DNA of 64,000 bases, taken from UBA4416 sp038327195 (GTDB taxonomy: Bacteria; Bacteroidota; Bacteroidia; B-17B0; Aurantibacillaceae). The notes beneath the pieces were generated by a model. The model was not told the DNA's origin. It did not search any database and saw only the letters and a program-made list of their open reading frames with translations. Numbering within the stretch: the first letter of the stretch is position 1; each line of letters opens with the position of its first letter. The stretch lies in the NCBI GenBank assembly GCA_038327195.1, contig JBBQKU010000018.1, positions 1 to 64,000 of the forward strand, read 5' to 3'. This document shows, in pieces, positions 36,001 to 43,058 of this stretch. The translations under genes were made by a program, and so were the position numbers.

Positions 36001-36277
36001 AAAATAAAATAGTGAATGCACTGCATAATGCAGACATAATATTTATCATTTTACCTGCCATAGCTGGATCGCCACCTGCTAATAATGTAAAAAATCGACC
36101 AACTAACATAAAGAAAGGAGCGCCTGGAGGATGTCCAACTTCTAATTTAAATGCACACGCTATATATTCCCCACAATCCCAAAAGCTTGCTGTTGGCTCG
36201 ATTGTTGAAATATAAGTAAATGCAGAGATAGCAAACACTAACCAGCCAATGATATTATTCAGTTTTTTAAACGACAT
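33011..36277 (-). CDS. DUF2723 polytopic membrane protein (GT-C / O-mannosyltransferase-like)
   Basis: A 1088-residue membrane protein. The N-terminal domain carries the DUF2723 signature: YISTIEPTASFWDCGEYIACA and LEVGHPPGAPFFMLVGRFF, with acidic residues of the GT-C first loop. About 10-12 helices precede a large soluble region, then more helices near 560-680. A long extracytoplasmic C-terminal half follows, with NGDNDTFPLWYAQEVEGIRTD and a TPR-like end (residues 960-1060). DUF2723 proteins are annotated as family GT117 and have been proposed to glycosylate T9SS-exported or surface proteins; the exact reaction is inference. It is a single leftward gene, 137 bp from tRNA-Gln. Confidence 0.82.
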   Translation of the reverse strand: MSFKKLNNIIGWLVFAISAFTYISTIEPTASFWDCGEYIACAFKLEVGHPPGAPFFMLVGRFFTLLAGGDPAMAGKMINIMSALCSAFTILFLFWSITRIGIKSIVKKGQEFNSVKQWAVLAAGVVGGLAYTFSDSFWFSAVEGEVYAMSSFFTALVFWAILKWEEEDTTNPTGSMRWLVLIAYLMGLSIGVHLLNLLAIPAICFIYYFKKYPFTWKSFFVTGFISLILLGGIQNIMIPKIVKFAADYEVFFVNKLGMGFNIGSMLYFVLLIIVLSSLIAYTVNKKESFYKLGFYTAIIFVAIITISGNGASSLITRALVLGGFLYGINYLKTKNINTLNVILVSFTTLLIGYSSFFVLIIRSQANTPMDENDPENAITMLSYLNREQYGDWPLTYGQYYNAPTKSQSTFGDRDPIYAKDEKSKKYLVTDDRKKSVPVYEDEYCTVFPRMWSQQGNHEAAYRYWGDVANHHKTKTKMNDRTGEMEEVQIPTFGANLNYFISYQVKYMYLRYFAWNFIGRQNDIQGLNGNPLEGNWKTGIKGFDDFILDTDTAFEPHNTSNNLASNSFYGLPFILGLLGMLFMYQSNKEDMWVVALLFLLNGLAVVFYLNQYPYQPRERDYAYVASFYAFAIWIGLGVLFIFNFLASKTNAKTAVLLATIIGLIIPTLMASEGWGDHNRSKRTMSRDFAVNYLNSCAPNAILFTNGDNDTFPLWYAQEVEGIRTDVRVVNLSLLQTDWYIAQTRRAAYESAPVPFTIAPEKLVQNKREVVYLMDKNSGPFNLKKAIEFVESDDINNKFENGGKYYDFIPATSFYVNVDSNQVMKNKVISVKDTARLTKTIKWTIGRSYLTKNDLMVLDLIAHNDWKRPIYFAVTTGAEAYLGLEDYFQLEGLAYRLVPIKNTQDEMQQGGRVKTDIMYDNIMKFEWGGLDKPGVSLDENCTRMASNMRMQMATLASALINKGQKAKAEKVLDLCLEKMPDSNVRFEATLYTIIAGYYQLGKMDKAMKLSTQLFDIFENDLKVYNKQKSVHRASFNREIGQSKEIMRRLTMLAEQFKQDAYSKELMKRLTANVPMEELMPQEQQGQPVMQ

Positions 36278-36356
36278 ATTCTAATTTTAATGTGTAAGAT
36301 GCGAATTTAATTAAAAAACTCTGCCAAACAGAATGAATTTTTTTTTTTATGATTTT

Positions 36357-36386
36357 TTTGTAAATGAGTTTATTTTGTTATTTTTG
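36357..36386 (+). promoter_or_regulatory. Promoter of tRNA-Gln
   Basis: TTTG at 36357-36360 and TATTTTTG at 36379-36386, 18 bp apart, match the Bacteroidota consensus. Confidence 0.7.
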
Positions 36387-36414
36387 TGCCCCAAACTTAT
36401 TATAAGTTTAAAAT

Positions 36415-36487
36415 TGTCTGATGGTGTAACTGGCAACACGTCTGATTTTGATTCAGAAGAGTCTAGGTTCGAGCCCTAGTCAGACAA
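36415..36487 (+). tRNA. tRNA-Gln (anticodon TTG), integration target
   Basis: The acceptor stem TGTCTGA pairs with TCAGACA. The anticodon arm is TCTGA-TTTTGAT-TCAGA with TTG. The T arm contains GGTTCGAGCC. The 3' end of the gene is part of the 14-bp direct repeat that bounds the mobile element, and the tRNA sequence stays intact after integration. gatB, required to make Gln-tRNA in organisms that use the transamidation route, would lie about 100 bp downstream if the element were removed. Confidence 0.97.
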
Positions 36488-36488
36488 C
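36475..36488. repeat. attL, 14-bp direct repeat in tRNA-Gln
   Basis: CCTAGTCAGACAAC covers the T-stem end, acceptor strand and first flanking base of tRNA-Gln. The bases on either side differ from those at the other copy, which fixes the repeat at 14 bp. Confidence 0.92.
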
Positions 36489-36501
36489 TTTTAAAAAACA
36501 T

Positions 36502-36534
36502 AAACCCTTTACTAGCAATAGTTTAGGGTTTTTT
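36502..36534 (+). terminator. Element-borne terminator behind tRNA-Gln
   Basis: AAACCCT (36502-36508) pairs with AGGGTTT (36525-36531). Inside it, ACTA-GCAA-TAGT forms a GNRA-capped tip, and six T follow. It lies just inside the element and replaces the original tRNA terminator, now displaced to 43236. Confidence 0.8.
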
Positions 36535-36543
36535 GCTTTAGTA

Positions 36544-36565
36544 TTTAGCCGACATTTAGTCGACA
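36544..36565 (+). repeat. Paired 11-bp arm-type repeats, left end
   Basis: TTTAGCCGACA followed directly by TTTAGTCGACA. The same unit is doubled at 43059-43080 in the same orientation, which suggests integrase or excisionase arm-binding sites. Confidence 0.75.
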
Positions 36566-36679
36566 AAGTGTTTAACTAGATTTTTTTACATAAAAAAAGG
36601 GACTTATTAGCCCCTCTCGTTTATAGGGTACTTTTGAATATAAATGTTAAATTTGAATTAAAATATAAAGATTACAATT

Positions 36680-36883
36680 ATGCAAATTATGGGAGTTTTG
36701 CTTTTAATAGCGGTTATACTGGGTGTTATTTTATTATGCAGAGAAGTTTCTTGTTGGTACTTCAAAATAAATAAATCTATAGAATTGCAAGAAGAAGCAA
36801 ATACAACTCTAAGGAAAATTCTTATGAATATGCCTAGTCAACCAGTAATTGAAAAAGCAATTGAAAAGGAAAAGGGGATTTAA
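36680..36883 (+). CDS. Small single-span membrane protein of the element
   Basis: A 67-residue protein with one hydrophobic segment (about residues 4-22, GVLLLIAVILGVILL), a Cys pair just beyond it (LLCREVSC), and a charged helical C terminus. I recognise no family. It is the first rightward gene inside the element, and its stop codon lies inside a GGGG...CCCC hairpin (36872-36892). A very similar hairpin (36600-36620) precedes the gene, so the same short module appears on both sides. It could be a small holin-like or inhibitor peptide, but nothing shows this. Coding status is moderately supported by its length and position. Confidence 0.45.
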   Translation: MQIMGVLLLIAVILGVILLCREVSCWYFKINKSIELQEEANTTLRKILMNMPSQPVIEKAIEKEKGI

Positions 36884-36989
36884 TAGCCCCTCTTAATTTA
36901 TTATATTTCACACTACTTTAGTATGTTTTTTTCCGTATAACCTAAATCTTTAGAGATTATCTATTAAATAGTATATTTAATAAAAAATT

Positions 36990-37244
36990 ATGAAGTGGAT
37001 TATATTTATAGTTATTGGAGTTACCAGTATCTTTTTTCTATCTAATACGAATGATAATTGTTATGGAGGTCGGTGTTCGGGTGGGGCAAATTGCTATGCT
37101 TGTAAAAACTGTAGTGGGTGTAAACATTGTGCTCAAAACGGTGGGGAATGTAGTGTTTGCGCCAAACCCAAGAAAAAACTAACTAACGCAAGTCCAACAC
37201 TAAAAAAGACTGTAGTTAAAAAAAAGGCTGTTAGTAAAAAGTAA
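36990..37244 (+). CDS. Cys-rich secreted or anchored small protein (CxxC ladder)
   Basis: An 84-residue protein with an N-terminal hydrophobic signal or anchor (residues 2-18). A nine-cysteine core (about 24-58) follows, then a Lys-rich tail (KKTVVKKKAVSKK). The cysteines in CYACKNCSGCKHC are spaced exactly two residues apart, so CxxC repeats four times in a row. That suggests metal binding or a tight disulfide ladder outside the cytoplasm. No family is recognised. It lies rightward, 106 bp after the small membrane protein gene and 9 bp from the convergent 207-residue gene. The basic tail could bind nucleic acid or anionic surfaces. This is one of the cargo candidates of the element. Confidence 0.55.
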   Translation: MKWIIFIVIGVTSIFFLSNTNDNCYGGRCSGGANCYACKNCSGCKHCAQNGGECSVCAKPKKKLTNASPTLKKTVVKKKAVSKK

Positions 37245-37253
37245 ACCCACTTT

Positions 37254-37877
37254 TTATGCTAAATGTCCAAATCTCTTAATTAACCAGTTTTCTAAATCTT
37301 CATTCCTTTGATTATCTAGTTCGGTTCTTTTATTCAATAATTTAATTGTGTGGTTATGCCTTTTTGTTAGTATGCCATTATAGATTTTAGTTTCTCGTTT
37401 CTCGTATATCTTATTTACCTTTTTATCAATGGCAAAATACTTATCGTTACTTAATTGGACTTTTGAACTGGTTTGAGTATTATAGTAAATACGTTTATTA
37501 TACGCTAATCGGTGTTTAAATCTAGGATAGCCATAACACATAAATAACGTACGGCAATAAATAGCACTTTCGGGACAACAAAAAAACAATACTTCGCCTA
37601 TACCTAAATTAGATTTTTTCTTTGCTATGTAAATTTTATAATCAAAGTTTGTTTTCTCTTTTGTATAATGGTCGGTAACTGTATAAGATAAACGTACATA
37701 AATATCACTATCACTATAAACGCTCTCACAACTAATGTTTGCACCGTTCGACCATGATAGGTTAAATGTAACCCTATTACCTTTTTGAATAAACCTTTGT
37801 TTCAATAAGTAGCGTAAATCTAATTTAGTAGCTTCGCCAACTGTTATGGCATTACCATTGCCCCGACCTTTTCCCAT
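37254..37877 (-). CDS. Mobile-element protein with possible zinc motif, unknown function
   Basis: A 207-residue soluble protein. The N terminus is glycine-rich and basic (GKGRGNGNA). The middle (about 100-135) has LFFCCPESAIYCRTLFMCYGY, a cysteine pattern (CC-P-x5-C-R-x5-C) that I recall from a conserved hypothetical family on Bacteroidota plasmids and integrative elements. The C-terminal 60 residues are helical and charged. The function is not known; zinc or nucleic-acid binding is a guess from the cysteines. It is the last gene of the leftward replication block, with a 2-bp gap to the VirE_N-type gene, so the two are translationally coupled. Confidence 0.6.
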   Translation of the reverse strand: MGKGRGNGNAITVGEATKLDLRYLLKQRFIQKGNRVTFNLSWSNGANISCESVYSDSDIYVRLSYTVTDHYTKEKTNFDYKIYIAKKKSNLGIGEVLFFCCPESAIYCRTLFMCYGYPRFKHRLAYNKRIYYNTQTSSKVQLSNDKYFAIDKKVNKIYEKRETKIYNGILTKRHNHTIKLLNKRTELDNQRNEDLENWLIKRFGHLA

Positions 37878-37879
37878 AG

Positions 37880-39034
37880 TTAAAATATTAAATCTTTATT
37901 AGTTGTTGGTTGTTCCTCACTCCAAATGTTTTGTATTTGCTGAGGTGTCAAATAAAAAGTATTACTATTACCCTTTGCACTTTCTACATTATTTGCATTT
38001 TGTTTCCTCTCAAATAGCACTATATTTAAATCTATTTTCTTTAGATATTTGTAACGCTGAGGTTCTAAGTATAAAGGCTTATACTTTTTTATAGTGTTAC
38101 TTTTGGGCTTAGTTGCTAAAGTTTGAGTATTGCTTTTAAGGTCGGCAAATGGTTTAGAGTTAAAATCGTTTTTACACTTATTGTAAACACTTGTTACTAT
38201 TTGGTTTATCCGTTTCATTGAATATTCCTCGTTTTCAAATTGATAGCAACCGTTAATTGTTTCGTTTATATCAATACCCTTAACACTACAATAGCTAGAT
38301 AAAGCTTTTAAATAGTTGTTTTGGTTACCCTCTACAAAACTGTTTTTCTCATTGTGGCGGTCTAATACTGTTTTAAATTTATCGTTGTTAAAATGGCTTA
38401 TATTACTTTTATAGGCGGTTTTATTAATTGCCTTAATAGTTGGACTATGTAATAGACTGAAAGGTTTTGCATTGATATTGAAATAAGCATTTTGAGTATA
38501 ACTGTAAATTCTTAAATCTGTAATGTTCGAGCCTTTACTAGTATCTAATTTGATATTAAAGAAAGTAAGCATTAACTCATTAAACTTTTGAAAATGATAG
38601 TTTAATTTGTCAGGGTAAGCAATAGGAACTAAACAAAAGTACCCTAAACCGCTCACACTTTGCCCACAATAAGCGATATTTTGAATATTAGGTAAAGTTT
38701 CGAGTAATTTATTATAATCGCTTAAATGGGTATTATCTTTAAAATCTATATCCAATTGCATAAAACCCGAATGACTTATAAGTTTGTCTTTGTCGCTTAG
38801 TTTATTATCTCGACTTTTTAATAAGGCACTCGGTGTAATAGTTGGCAGTTGGATTTTGATTTTATCCCTCTCTTTTTTATCCGTTATGGCTCTAATTTGA
38901 TTTTGTTTTGTTTCGTATTTATTACTAGTTAGCCAAATAGCCAAATTGACTGGTTTACTTTCGGTATCAAAACAGTTTTTAAATCCGGAAACCTCAACGT
39001 CAAATATTGTGTTTTTTAAATCTTCGTATCTCAT
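37880..39034 (-). CDS. VirE_N / BT4734-like (primase-polymerase-type) protein
   Basis: A 384-residue protein. Residues 40-180 match the VirE N-terminal/BT4734 domain: PSALLKSRDNKLSDKDKLI, SGFMQLDIDFKDN, NIAYCGQSVSGLGYFCLVPI and KGSNITDLRIYSYTQNAYFN. The DIDFKDN acidic pair and SGLGYF segment correspond to the catalytic layout of archaeo-eukaryotic-type primases, so a role in priming replication of the excised element is likely. The C-terminal half (about 220-300) has a small helical domain (YLKALSSYCSVKGIDINETI) seen with primases. It pairs with the upstream RecA-fold ATPase, separated by a 118-bp region with iteron-like repeats. Catalysis itself is inferred. Confidence 0.72.
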   Translation of the reverse strand: MRYEDLKNTIFDVEVSGFKNCFDTESKPVNLAIWLTSNKYETKQNQIRAITDKKERDKIKIQLPTITPSALLKSRDNKLSDKDKLISHSGFMQLDIDFKDNTHLSDYNKLLETLPNIQNIAYCGQSVSGLGYFCLVPIAYPDKLNYHFQKFNELMLTFFNIKLDTSKGSNITDLRIYSYTQNAYFNINAKPFSLLHSPTIKAINKTAYKSNISHFNNDKFKTVLDRHNEKNSFVEGNQNNYLKALSSYCSVKGIDINETINGCYQFENEEYSMKRINQIVTSVYNKCKNDFNSKPFADLKSNTQTLATKPKSNTIKKYKPLYLEPQRYKYLKKIDLNIVLFERKQNANNVESAKGNSNTFYLTPQQIQNIWSEEQPTTNKDLIF

Positions 39035-39052
39035 AATTTCATAGTAATATTC

Positions 39053-39154
39053 GGTTTAGTTTAACATATCCCCTTATAAATAAGGGGGGATATGATTAAA
39101 CTGGTTTAACAAAAAGTCGTCAGTTTAAACCGATTATTGATTAAACCGATTATT
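39053..39154. repeat. Iteron-like TTAAACCG repeats and hairpin, possible origin
   Basis: Most of the 118-bp gap between two replication genes is repetitive. TTAAACCGATTATT occurs directly repeated at 39125-39138 and 39141-39154. Related TTAAAC(C/T)G words occur at 39097-39104 and, inverted, at 39053-39059 and 39103-39111. A hairpin, CATATCCCCTTA with TAAGGGGGGATATG (39066-39095, two bases bulged), sits among them. The layout resembles a plasmid-type replication origin or an autoregulatory operator. Confidence 0.55.
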
Positions 39155-40322
39155 AAAACTCTGTTTCTGTTTGCCCAGCAAGTACATAGGTTGTTTTTTT
39201 CTTTGGCACATTGATAGCAATAATTTTTTCTTTCGTTATGTAGTAAGCTAAAAAATCCTTTGCTTTATTATCGCCCATTGATTTATTACTTATTGAATAA
39301 ACAGAGTTTTTAATATTTCGCCATGTATCGGCATAACTTTGCTCTTTATGAATTGAAAAAACTTCATTTAAGATGTTAGTATGTTCGTCCTCATTCAATT
39401 GATTAGGTTTAAACTCCGTAGTTTTTGCGGTGCGTTCTTTTTTAGGGTTGCTACTCGAATTACTATTATTTAAAAAAACATTTTCAGCATCCGCAGTAAT
39501 AAACATTTTTTGTTCGTCACTCCATTGATAGGCAGTTTTAAAATTTGGATTATTTCGATTTTTACCATGTTCAAAATCACTTGTTAAAATCCTTGTTTCC
39601 CCCTCGCATTGTTTAGCTAAAAAAACACATTCGGACTCTCTTATTAATTCACTACCTAAATGACCTCTAGGCTTATCGGTGCTAGGGTTTGGGTGCAAAG
39701 TTGTTATAATTGATACTTTGTATTTAACCGTTAATTCACGCATCCAAATTCTACATTCAATAGCTTGTTCTAAATCGTTTGTATCTGTTACAAGGTCGCC
39801 AGCACCGTCAATTAAAAGTAAACTACATGGGTTATTTTCCAATAAATCATTAATTTTTGCAAGCCTTTCTTTTAATCTAGGAACGGCTCTTAATCCTGCA
39901 ATGGTTACATTTTTAGGTTCGGCAAATTGTTGTATTTCAGCTCTTTTACACATTCTATAAAAGCTATTCCATACATCGACATCCGTACGCTCACTATCAA
40001 TATAAATAACCCCCTTACATTCATTATCTACTTTAAAACCTAAAGTATCTGTTTGGGTATTCAAATAACTTGCACAAATAGCCTCGCATAGGCTAGATTT
40101 GCCCGTCCCTTGCTTTGCTATAATAGAAGTAATATTTTGATAAGTAAGTATATTACAGTCAGCTAACATTAATACTGGGGGCACTTCTAAGGGTTTGTTA
40201 TGCCACGTTGGTATGTAAACTTGTTTAAACGGTTCGTTTAAATTTTGATTAGTCCAATTTGGATTTTTTGTTTCATTTTCAATTGTATTAAAATCGATCG
40301 GTTCATGTAAGTTGGTTTCCAT
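39153..40322 (-). CDS. RecA-fold AAA ATPase (RepA/helicase-like) of the element
   Basis: A 389-residue ATPase. Walker A is AKQGTGKSSLCEAI with Lys75, Walker B is CSLLLIDGAGDLV, and a sensor-like strand reads KYKVSIITTLHPNP. The family (AAA_25, similar to hexameric RepA-type helicases and RadA-like proteins) is typical of replication modules of plasmids, phages and integrative elements. The C-terminal 100 residues are divergent and may form a winged-helix. It lies 3 bp downstream of a small winged-helix gene and upstream of the PrimPol-like gene on the same strand. Together they form a helicase-primase pair, inferred from domains and order. Confidence 0.8.
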   Translation of the reverse strand: METNLHEPIDFNTIENETKNPNWTNQNLNEPFKQVYIPTWHNKPLEVPPVLMLADCNILTYQNITSIIAKQGTGKSSLCEAICASYLNTQTDTLGFKVDNECKGVIYIDSERTDVDVWNSFYRMCKRAEIQQFAEPKNVTIAGLRAVPRLKERLAKINDLLENNPCSLLLIDGAGDLVTDTNDLEQAIECRIWMRELTVKYKVSIITTLHPNPSTDKPRGHLGSELIRESECVFLAKQCEGETRILTSDFEHGKNRNNPNFKTAYQWSDEQKMFITADAENVFLNNSNSSSNPKKERTAKTTEFKPNQLNEDEHTNILNEVFSIHKEQSYADTWRNIKNSVYSISNKSMGDNKAKDFLAYYITKEKIIAINVPKKKTTYVLAGQTETEF

Positions 40323-40325
40323 ATT

Positions 40326-40634
40326 TTAAAATAATTTAAGTTGTTGTTTTGATAAAGGGATTATGTCAGGGTTTGTAGTTATGTAATAAGCTTTAAATCC
40401 AGTTGTTTTGCAAATGGTTTTATAAACCTCAACTAGTAACCCATTATTTTCTAAATCTCTCTTATACCTACAAATGTTTTTTTGCTTTATCCCAGTTGCT
40501 TCGGTTAACATTGAAGCGGTGCAAACATTTACTTTTAAATATTCAAATATGGTTTGTATCTCGGTTTTGAATTGGCTATCTTTGGTTTGTGAGTTCAAAG
40601 AATTAAGAGGGGCTAAGGTGGGTTTCTTACTCAT
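40326..40634 (-). CDS. Winged-helix DNA-binding protein of the element
   Basis: A 102-residue protein. The central segment, TIFEYLKVNVCTASMLTEATGIKQKNICRYKRDLENNGLLVEV, reads as a helix-turn-helix plus wing, and the end (YKTICKTTGFKAYYITTNP) as the beta hairpin. Such proteins are frequent next to replication genes in Bacteroidota mobile elements, where they probably act as regulators or origin-binding factors. The gene overlaps the upstream excisionase gene by 8 bp and is 3 bp from the downstream ATPase gene, so all are co-translated. The target DNA is unknown; the repeat patch at 39053-39154 is one candidate. Confidence 0.7.
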   Translation of the reverse strand: MSKKPTLAPLNSLNSQTKDSQFKTEIQTIFEYLKVNVCTASMLTEATGIKQKNICRYKRDLENNGLLVEVYKTICKTTGFKAYYITTNPDIIPLSKQQLKLF

Positions 40635-40929
40635 TTTCAGCCTTTTTCTTTTTGTTTAAACAAATTAAGGCGTTTTCCACCTCGCTTCTTTTAAAATAGG
40701 TGCGGTTTCCAATACCATAATTTTGAAGTTTTCCTTTCTTAACCCATAACCACAAAGTTGAGCGAGTGCATTTAAGCATCTTAGCTACTTCGTCAGTAGT
40801 TAATAATTCAATTGGAGTTTTTGGCTCATACTTTTCGTTAAGCTCTTTAATTTGATTTTGTAGCCCCTGAAATAAACTAGTTATTTGGTCGGGCGTTACG
40901 CTGTGTAAGATTGTTGAATTGTTTTGCAT
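40627..40929 (-). CDS. Excisionase-type helix-turn-helix protein
   Basis: A 100-residue protein with a MerR/Xis-like HTH at about residues 40-95: IELLTTDEVAKMLKCTRSTL, WLWVKKGKLQNYGIGNRTYF and KRSEVENAL. This is the HTH_17 pattern (DNA-binding domain, excisionase family) found beside tyrosine recombinases in Bacteroidota elements. Such proteins bend DNA at the element ends to favour excision or act as regulators. The N terminus (about 1-38) is a short helix. It overlaps the winged-helix gene by 8 bp and lies 93 bp downstream of the 244-residue gene on the same strand. Confidence 0.82.
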   Translation of the reverse strand: MQNNSTILHSVTPDQITSLFQGLQNQIKELNEKYEPKTPIELLTTDEVAKMLKCTRSTLWLWVKKGKLQNYGIGNRTYFKRSEVENALICLNKKKKAENE

Positions 40930-41022
40930 TTTTCCTGTTTTTTTGATTGATTAACAGGGGTAAAATTTCAATTTTATAAAACCGAATGTGGCGTTAAACC
41001 TTACCTAATACAATGGGTACTT

Positions 41023-41757
41023 TTACTCCGTACTTTTACTAGGGCGTAAAACATCTTTAATATACTTTGGTTCTAATCTTATTTCAAAATTGACGGTTTC
41101 TAGTAGTTCAATTATGAAAGAATAGATTTCATTATTTGAATTAAATTCGATTGTTTCTTTAGAGAGATAATTAATAAACGGCTTTAAACTTTTAATAAAT
41201 GATATTAGATATTGCTTTGGATGCAAATTTTTTCTCTCATTCTTTTTTAAAAATTCGAGAGTTTCCTCATACTGTTTTTTATAATGCTTATCAATAATAG
41301 TAAGTATCTCATAACATAATTGATAAGAATTAATTTTTAAATACTTCGTTTTATCTGTAATAAATTTTATCTCTTTAATTGCTGGTAGTTTATCAATTTC
41401 CTTAGAAGTTTTTCCTTTAAAATTTGATAGTAGTATTATGCTCGATAAAAAATCTATCAACTCTTTTTTTTGCTTTAATGCTTTATTAGCTTCTTTTGCT
41501 AAATTAACACTAGAAGCCCATTCTGAAGCTTCTAAAGCTTGAGCATACTCAACTAAAAAAAATAATACGTCATTTTGGTAAATAACTAAATTATATTTTT
41601 TAATAATTTTAAATGCTTCTTTGAAATTTTCTTTTTCCTTATAATATTCGTAAAATTTGTAAAACCTATCTTCGTTTACCTCCTTGTAATATTTGTTAAG
41701 TAATATGAAATTTGGTATAATAGTATTCTTACTTTCGTTTTTATTAATATTTTTCAT
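41023..41757 (-). CDS. Unrecognised 244-residue helical protein, cargo candidate
   Basis: I do not recognise this protein. It has no signal peptide or membrane segment, is rich in Lys, Glu, Ile and Tyr, and reads as alpha-helical throughout. YYKEVNEDRFYKFYEYYKEKE and VEYAQALEASEWASSVNLAKE look like helix-turn-helix repeats of a TPR-like solenoid, and a second half (150-244) continues as helices. It sits between the integrase (40 bp away) and the excisionase gene (93 bp), where integrative elements and phages commonly keep accessory or defence genes. It has no catalytic motif that I can identify. It is most simply an accessory gene of unknown role; defence is a guess from position. Confidence 0.5.
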   Translation of the reverse strand: MKNINKNESKNTIIPNFILLNKYYKEVNEDRFYKFYEYYKEKENFKEAFKIIKKYNLVIYQNDVLFFLVEYAQALEASEWASSVNLAKEANKALKQKKELIDFLSSIILLSNFKGKTSKEIDKLPAIKEIKFITDKTKYLKINSYQLCYEILTIIDKHYKKQYEETLEFLKKNERKNLHPKQYLISFIKSLKPFINYLSKETIEFNSNNEIYSFIIELLETVNFEIRLEPKYIKDVLRPSKSTE

Positions 41758-41797
41758 TTAGTATAGGTATAGAGAGTATAGGTTAATTATAAAAATT

Positions 41798-43042
41798 TTA
41801 AAAATATTCTGAAGCTTGCATAGCTTTATCTTCGTCACTTTTACCGATATACTCTAAAAACATACTTTCGGTGCTATGTCCAGTTATGTATATTAATACA
41901 CTTGTTGGTATTTTGCCGTAATTATTTGTTGCAAAAGAACGCCTACCAATATGAGAGGTTACTAGTTCCCACTTTTCAAAAGTTCCGTTTACTTTTCGAG
42001 TTACTTTATCGTCTGTTTTAGCTTTACTACCTTTTGTTTTTGCCTTAACCTCAGCAATTTTACAAACGTCTTTTATGTATTCATTATACTTTTGGTCGGT
42101 TATTTGTCTAGGGAATTGTCCATGTCTTTTATTCAAAATTTTAAGAACCTTATTGCTTAATGGAATATCCATTTTCTTTTCAGTTTTAACTTGAATAAAT
42201 GAAATTAGCGTTTTGGTTTTGCCAGTCTTATCTTTTTTAACACGAACCATTTCTTTTGTAAATCTCAAAAAGTCGGAAACTCTTTGTCCAGTTTCACATG
42301 AAATTAAAAGCCAGTCCCTCGCATTATCTAAATAATCAGTATCAAAGATTTTATTTTCAATCTTAATCAGTTCCTCAGGTGTTAAGTAAATTTTATCTAC
42401 TTTCTCAGCTTTAGTGGTCTTAATTAACTCTAATTTGATACTTGTTTCAATATCATTTAGTTTTGCATTGAAACATATTGTTTTAAAATAAGTAACCGCC
42501 CTTGCAATGTAATTTAAAGAGTATTTTTCGTTTAAACAGTATTTTTCAAATTTTTCAATAAAATTAGGCTCAACATCTTTTATAAGAAAAACACTTTTAG
42601 TATAATTCATAAAATTTTCGATTAAATTTCGAGTTGCTTTATTTCGTTTTAGAGTTCCCGACTTAACCTTATTGGTTTGTAATTCGTTATAGTAATCTAT
42701 GAACTCAATTAGTTTATCAGAAACGGCGTTAATTTTTATAGGCGGATTAATAATGTCTTTTAACCATTGTGCATCAATAACAGCTTTGTTGGTAGCATCA
42801 TTATAGGCTTTGTCAATTTTAGCTTTAAGTTTTGTTAAATCACTTTGAGTATCATTACATTTTTCTTTTTTGTCGGCATCTTTAAAGCCAGTTCTAGGAT
42901 TGCCAGTTTCCTTATTCCATAACTCAGCATTAATGGTATATCCAGTCTTAGCTTTTATGTCAAAAGTTCGCCCATTAATGAACCTTACATAAATATTAGC
43001 ATTATCATTTTCCTTTTGGATTAAAAACTTAATTGTAGCCAT
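41798..43042 (-). CDS. int: Tyrosine recombinase (integrase)
   Basis: A 414-residue integrase of the Bacteroidota phage/ICE type. It has an N-terminal SAM-like arm-binding region (starting MATIKFLIQKENDNANIYVR), a core-binding domain (about 105-205) and a catalytic domain. Active-site residues are Arg254 (CETGQRVSDF), Lys287 (QVKTEKK), His364 and Arg367 (TSHIGRRSF), His389 (ITGHSTE) and Tyr398 (FLEYIG), all present. The open frame reaches a further ATG at 43081, but those 13 residues are read out of the arm repeats, and homologues begin at MATIKF, so the start is the ATG at 43042. A TATATTTG box (43047-43054) lies next to that ATG. It should integrate and excise the element. Confidence 0.95.
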   Translation of the reverse strand: MATIKFLIQKENDNANIYVRFINGRTFDIKAKTGYTINAELWNKETGNPRTGFKDADKKEKCNDTQSDLTKLKAKIDKAYNDATNKAVIDAQWLKDIINPPIKINAVSDKLIEFIDYYNELQTNKVKSGTLKRNKATRNLIENFMNYTKSVFLIKDVEPNFIEKFEKYCLNEKYSLNYIARAVTYFKTICFNAKLNDIETSIKLELIKTTKAEKVDKIYLTPEELIKIENKIFDTDYLDNARDWLLISCETGQRVSDFLRFTKEMVRVKKDKTGKTKTLISFIQVKTEKKMDIPLSNKVLKILNKRHGQFPRQITDQKYNEYIKDVCKIAEVKAKTKGSKAKTDDKVTRKVNGTFEKWELVTSHIGRRSFATNNYGKIPTSVLIYITGHSTESMFLEYIGKSDEDKAMQASEYF

Positions 43043-43058
43043 AATACAAATATAATAT

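Noticed and set aside
36600..36892. Two similar AGGG...CCCT hairpins around the 67-residue gene as terminators
   Set aside because: Stems are short or mismatched and T runs are weak; noted in the gene entry only.
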